Shown here: positions 60,731 to 64,000 of the stretch, piece by piece | Position numbering within the stretch: position 1 is the stretch's first letter | How the letters are laid out: each line of letters starts with the position of its first letter | Source: Allostella sp. ATCC 35155 | Lineage (GTDB): Bacteria > Pseudomonadota > Alphaproteobacteria > ATCC43930 > Allostellaceae | Direction: 5' to 3' | Assembly: GCA_006738865.1 (NCBI GenBank) | Contig: AP019701.1 | Location: forward strand, 2,724,001-2,788,000 | Length of the DNA stretch: 64,000 nt | Made by a program: the position numbers and the translations under genes | Notes under the pieces: generated by a model | Told to the model about the DNA's origin: nothing | The model's input: the letters and a program-made list of their open reading frames with translations, nothing else | Database searches by the model: none

Positions 60731-61621
60731 ATGGAGATGCACGAGATCCGCTACTTCCTGGCCATGTGCGAGACGCTGAACTTCCGGCGCGCCGCCATAC
60801 GGTGCAACATCTCGCAGCCGGCCCTGACCAAGGGAATCCAGAAGCTCGAGGAGAAGCTGGGCGGGCAGTTGTTCCGCCGCGAGCGCAATCTCACGCACCT
60901 CACCGATTTCGGCCGGCTGATCCAGCCGTTCCTCGAGGACATCAGCACGCGCACGGCAGCGGCGCGCTCGGCCGCGCACGACTTTCTTCGGCTGGACAAG
61001 GCGCCTCTGAATGTCGGCATGATGTCGACCATCGGGCCCCTGCGGTTCACCCGCTTCCTCTCCAACTTCCTGCGGGACAATCCCGGGATTGAACTCGGCC
61101 TCCACGAGGGCACGTTGGACGAGCTGTCCGAGCAGCTGATGGGCGGGACCCTCGACCTCGCCATCCTCGGCCTGCCCAGCCATCCCGGCGGGCGCTTCGA
61201 CACCATCCCGCTCTACACGGAGCGCTACGCGGCCGTCTTCCCGCGCGGCCACCGCTACGAGGGGCTTGTCTCCGTCCCGTTCTCCGAACTCGTGCGGGAG
61301 CCGCTGATCGACCGGCTGAGCTGCGAGGCACGGGTGACGATCCTGGCGCAATGGGAGCGCCAGGAAGCGCATCTGGACTGCGCCCACCGGAGCCATCGCG
61401 ACGACTGGGTGCAGGGCCTAGTGCTCGCCGGCTTCGGCGTGGCCGTGATGCCGGAATTCTCGATCACCGCGATCGGACTGAAGAGCCGGCCGATCGCCGC
61501 CCCCGATCTCAGCCGCGAGGTATCCCTGGTATCGGTCGCCGGCCGCCGCTTCTCGCCGGCCACAATCGCGTTCGTCAAGGAAGTGAAAGCCTTCCAGTGG
61601 TCCGTCTCCCAGGCGGCGTGA
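60731..61621 (+). CDS. LysR family transcriptional regulator
   Basis: A 296-residue LTTR. The N-terminal winged helix-turn-helix spans about 5-62 (ALTKGIQKLEEKLGGQLFRR), and the periplasmic-binding-like effector domain about 90-290. The HTH variant AAIRCNISQPALTKGI is intact. It acts probably as an effector-dependent activator. No typical divergent partner is adjacent: the upstream gene is co-directional 110 bp away and the downstream gene is convergent. GGAG lies 9 nt before the ATG. Confidence 0.92.
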   Translation: MEMHEIRYFLAMCETLNFRRAAIRCNISQPALTKGIQKLEEKLGGQLFRRERNLTHLTDFGRLIQPFLEDISTRTAAARSAAHDFLRLDKAPLNVGMMSTIGPLRFTRFLSNFLRDNPGIELGLHEGTLDELSEQLMGGTLDLAILGLPSHPGGRFDTIPLYTERYAAVFPRGHRYEGLVSVPFSELVREPLIDRLSCEARVTILAQWERQEAHLDCAHRSHRDDWVQGLVLAGFGVAVMPEFSITAIGLKSRPIAAPDLSREVSLVSVAGRRFSPATIAFVKEVKAFQWSVSQAA

Positions 61622-61641
61622 CCGCCTGACCCGGAATGCGA

Positions 61642-61669
61642 ATGGCCCGGCGGAGATCCGCCGGGCCAT
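61642..61669. terminator. bidirectional hairpin terminator
   Basis: A perfect 13-bp inverted repeat (atggcccggcgga/tccgccgggccat) separated by 2 nt lies between the convergent stops at 61621 and 61692. No T-run follows, as for the hairpin at 34725. Confidence 0.72.
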
Positions 61670-61691
61670 CGCTTCGACTTCGGAGCGACAC

Positions 61692-64000
<2,309 letters not shown>

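Overview
The window is high-GC DNA (GC-rich third codon positions throughout) with alphaproteobacterial character. It has a coxMSL-ordered molybdenum hydroxylase operon, a membrane-anchored J-domain protein, an otsB-GH15-otsA trehalose cluster, RTX proteins and several ABC importers for organic solutes. It most resembles a chromosomal segment of a Rhodospirillales-like soil or water bacterium; genus cannot be judged. I found no rRNA, tRNA, CRISPR array, insertion sequence or prophage gene.

Layout. 1-4.3 kb: SnoaL-like protein, alpha/beta hydrolase, periplasmic Cu/Zn superoxide dismutase, two membrane carriers and a MoaD-like protein. 4.4-8.0 kb: three-subunit molybdenum hydroxylase (FAD, 2Fe-2S and Mo subunits) with the MoaD-like gene downstream. 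8.3-10.9 kb: membrane HD-GYP sensor protein. 10.9-14.5 kb: galU-ugd-phosphohexomutase operon making nucleotide-sugar precursors for exopolysaccharide or LPS. 14.7-19.1 kb: DUF1003, J-domain, VWA and tyrosine-phosphatase genes, two methyltransferase-fold genes, and a decayed copy of the phosphatase 3' end. 19.1-24.1 kb: six co-directional genes for secreted proteins and lipoproteins of CsgG-, LPP20- and FlgT-like type. This is the best candidate here for an undescribed envelope system.

24.3-27.6 kb: ArgE-type deacetylase, aspartoacylase-like protein and AbrB-type membrane protein. 27.6-32.4 kb: trehalose operon and a short-chain dehydrogenase. 32.5-34.7 kb: MmgE/PrpD protein and a small secreted Pro/Thr-rich protein. 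34.8-39.9 kb: ABC importer of the Fe3+/thiamine/organic-acid type, translationally coupled to a CaiB/BaiF CoA-transferase. 40.1-44.2 kb: two paralogous RTX proteins flanking a methyltransferase pseudogene, then an AMP-forming ligase. 44.2-46.5 kb: BtpA family protein plus FGGY kinase. 46.7-51.8 kb: polyamine-type ABC importer without an ATPase gene, M20 amidohydrolase and TetR regulator. 51.8-54.0 kb: cupin protein and amidase. 54.1-58.2 kb: hybrid histidine kinase and a response regulator with a degenerate GGDEF domain. 58.4-61.6 kb: small cupin protein, a large unknown protein and a LysR regulator.

61.7 kb to the window edge: one very repetitive acidic protein on the minus strand. It has an uninterrupted (Asp-Gly)n tract of at least 142 codons that runs off the window, followed by a 210-bp near-identical tandem repeat (70 residues per unit).

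Functionally the segment is mostly scavenging and central metabolism (importers, deacylases, CoA-transferase, Mo hydroxylase), osmoprotection (trehalose) and envelope or surface biology (EPS precursors, lipoprotein cluster, RTX and repeat proteins). Signalling proteins (HD-GYP, hybrid kinase, response regulator) that could couple to surface traits are scattered among them.
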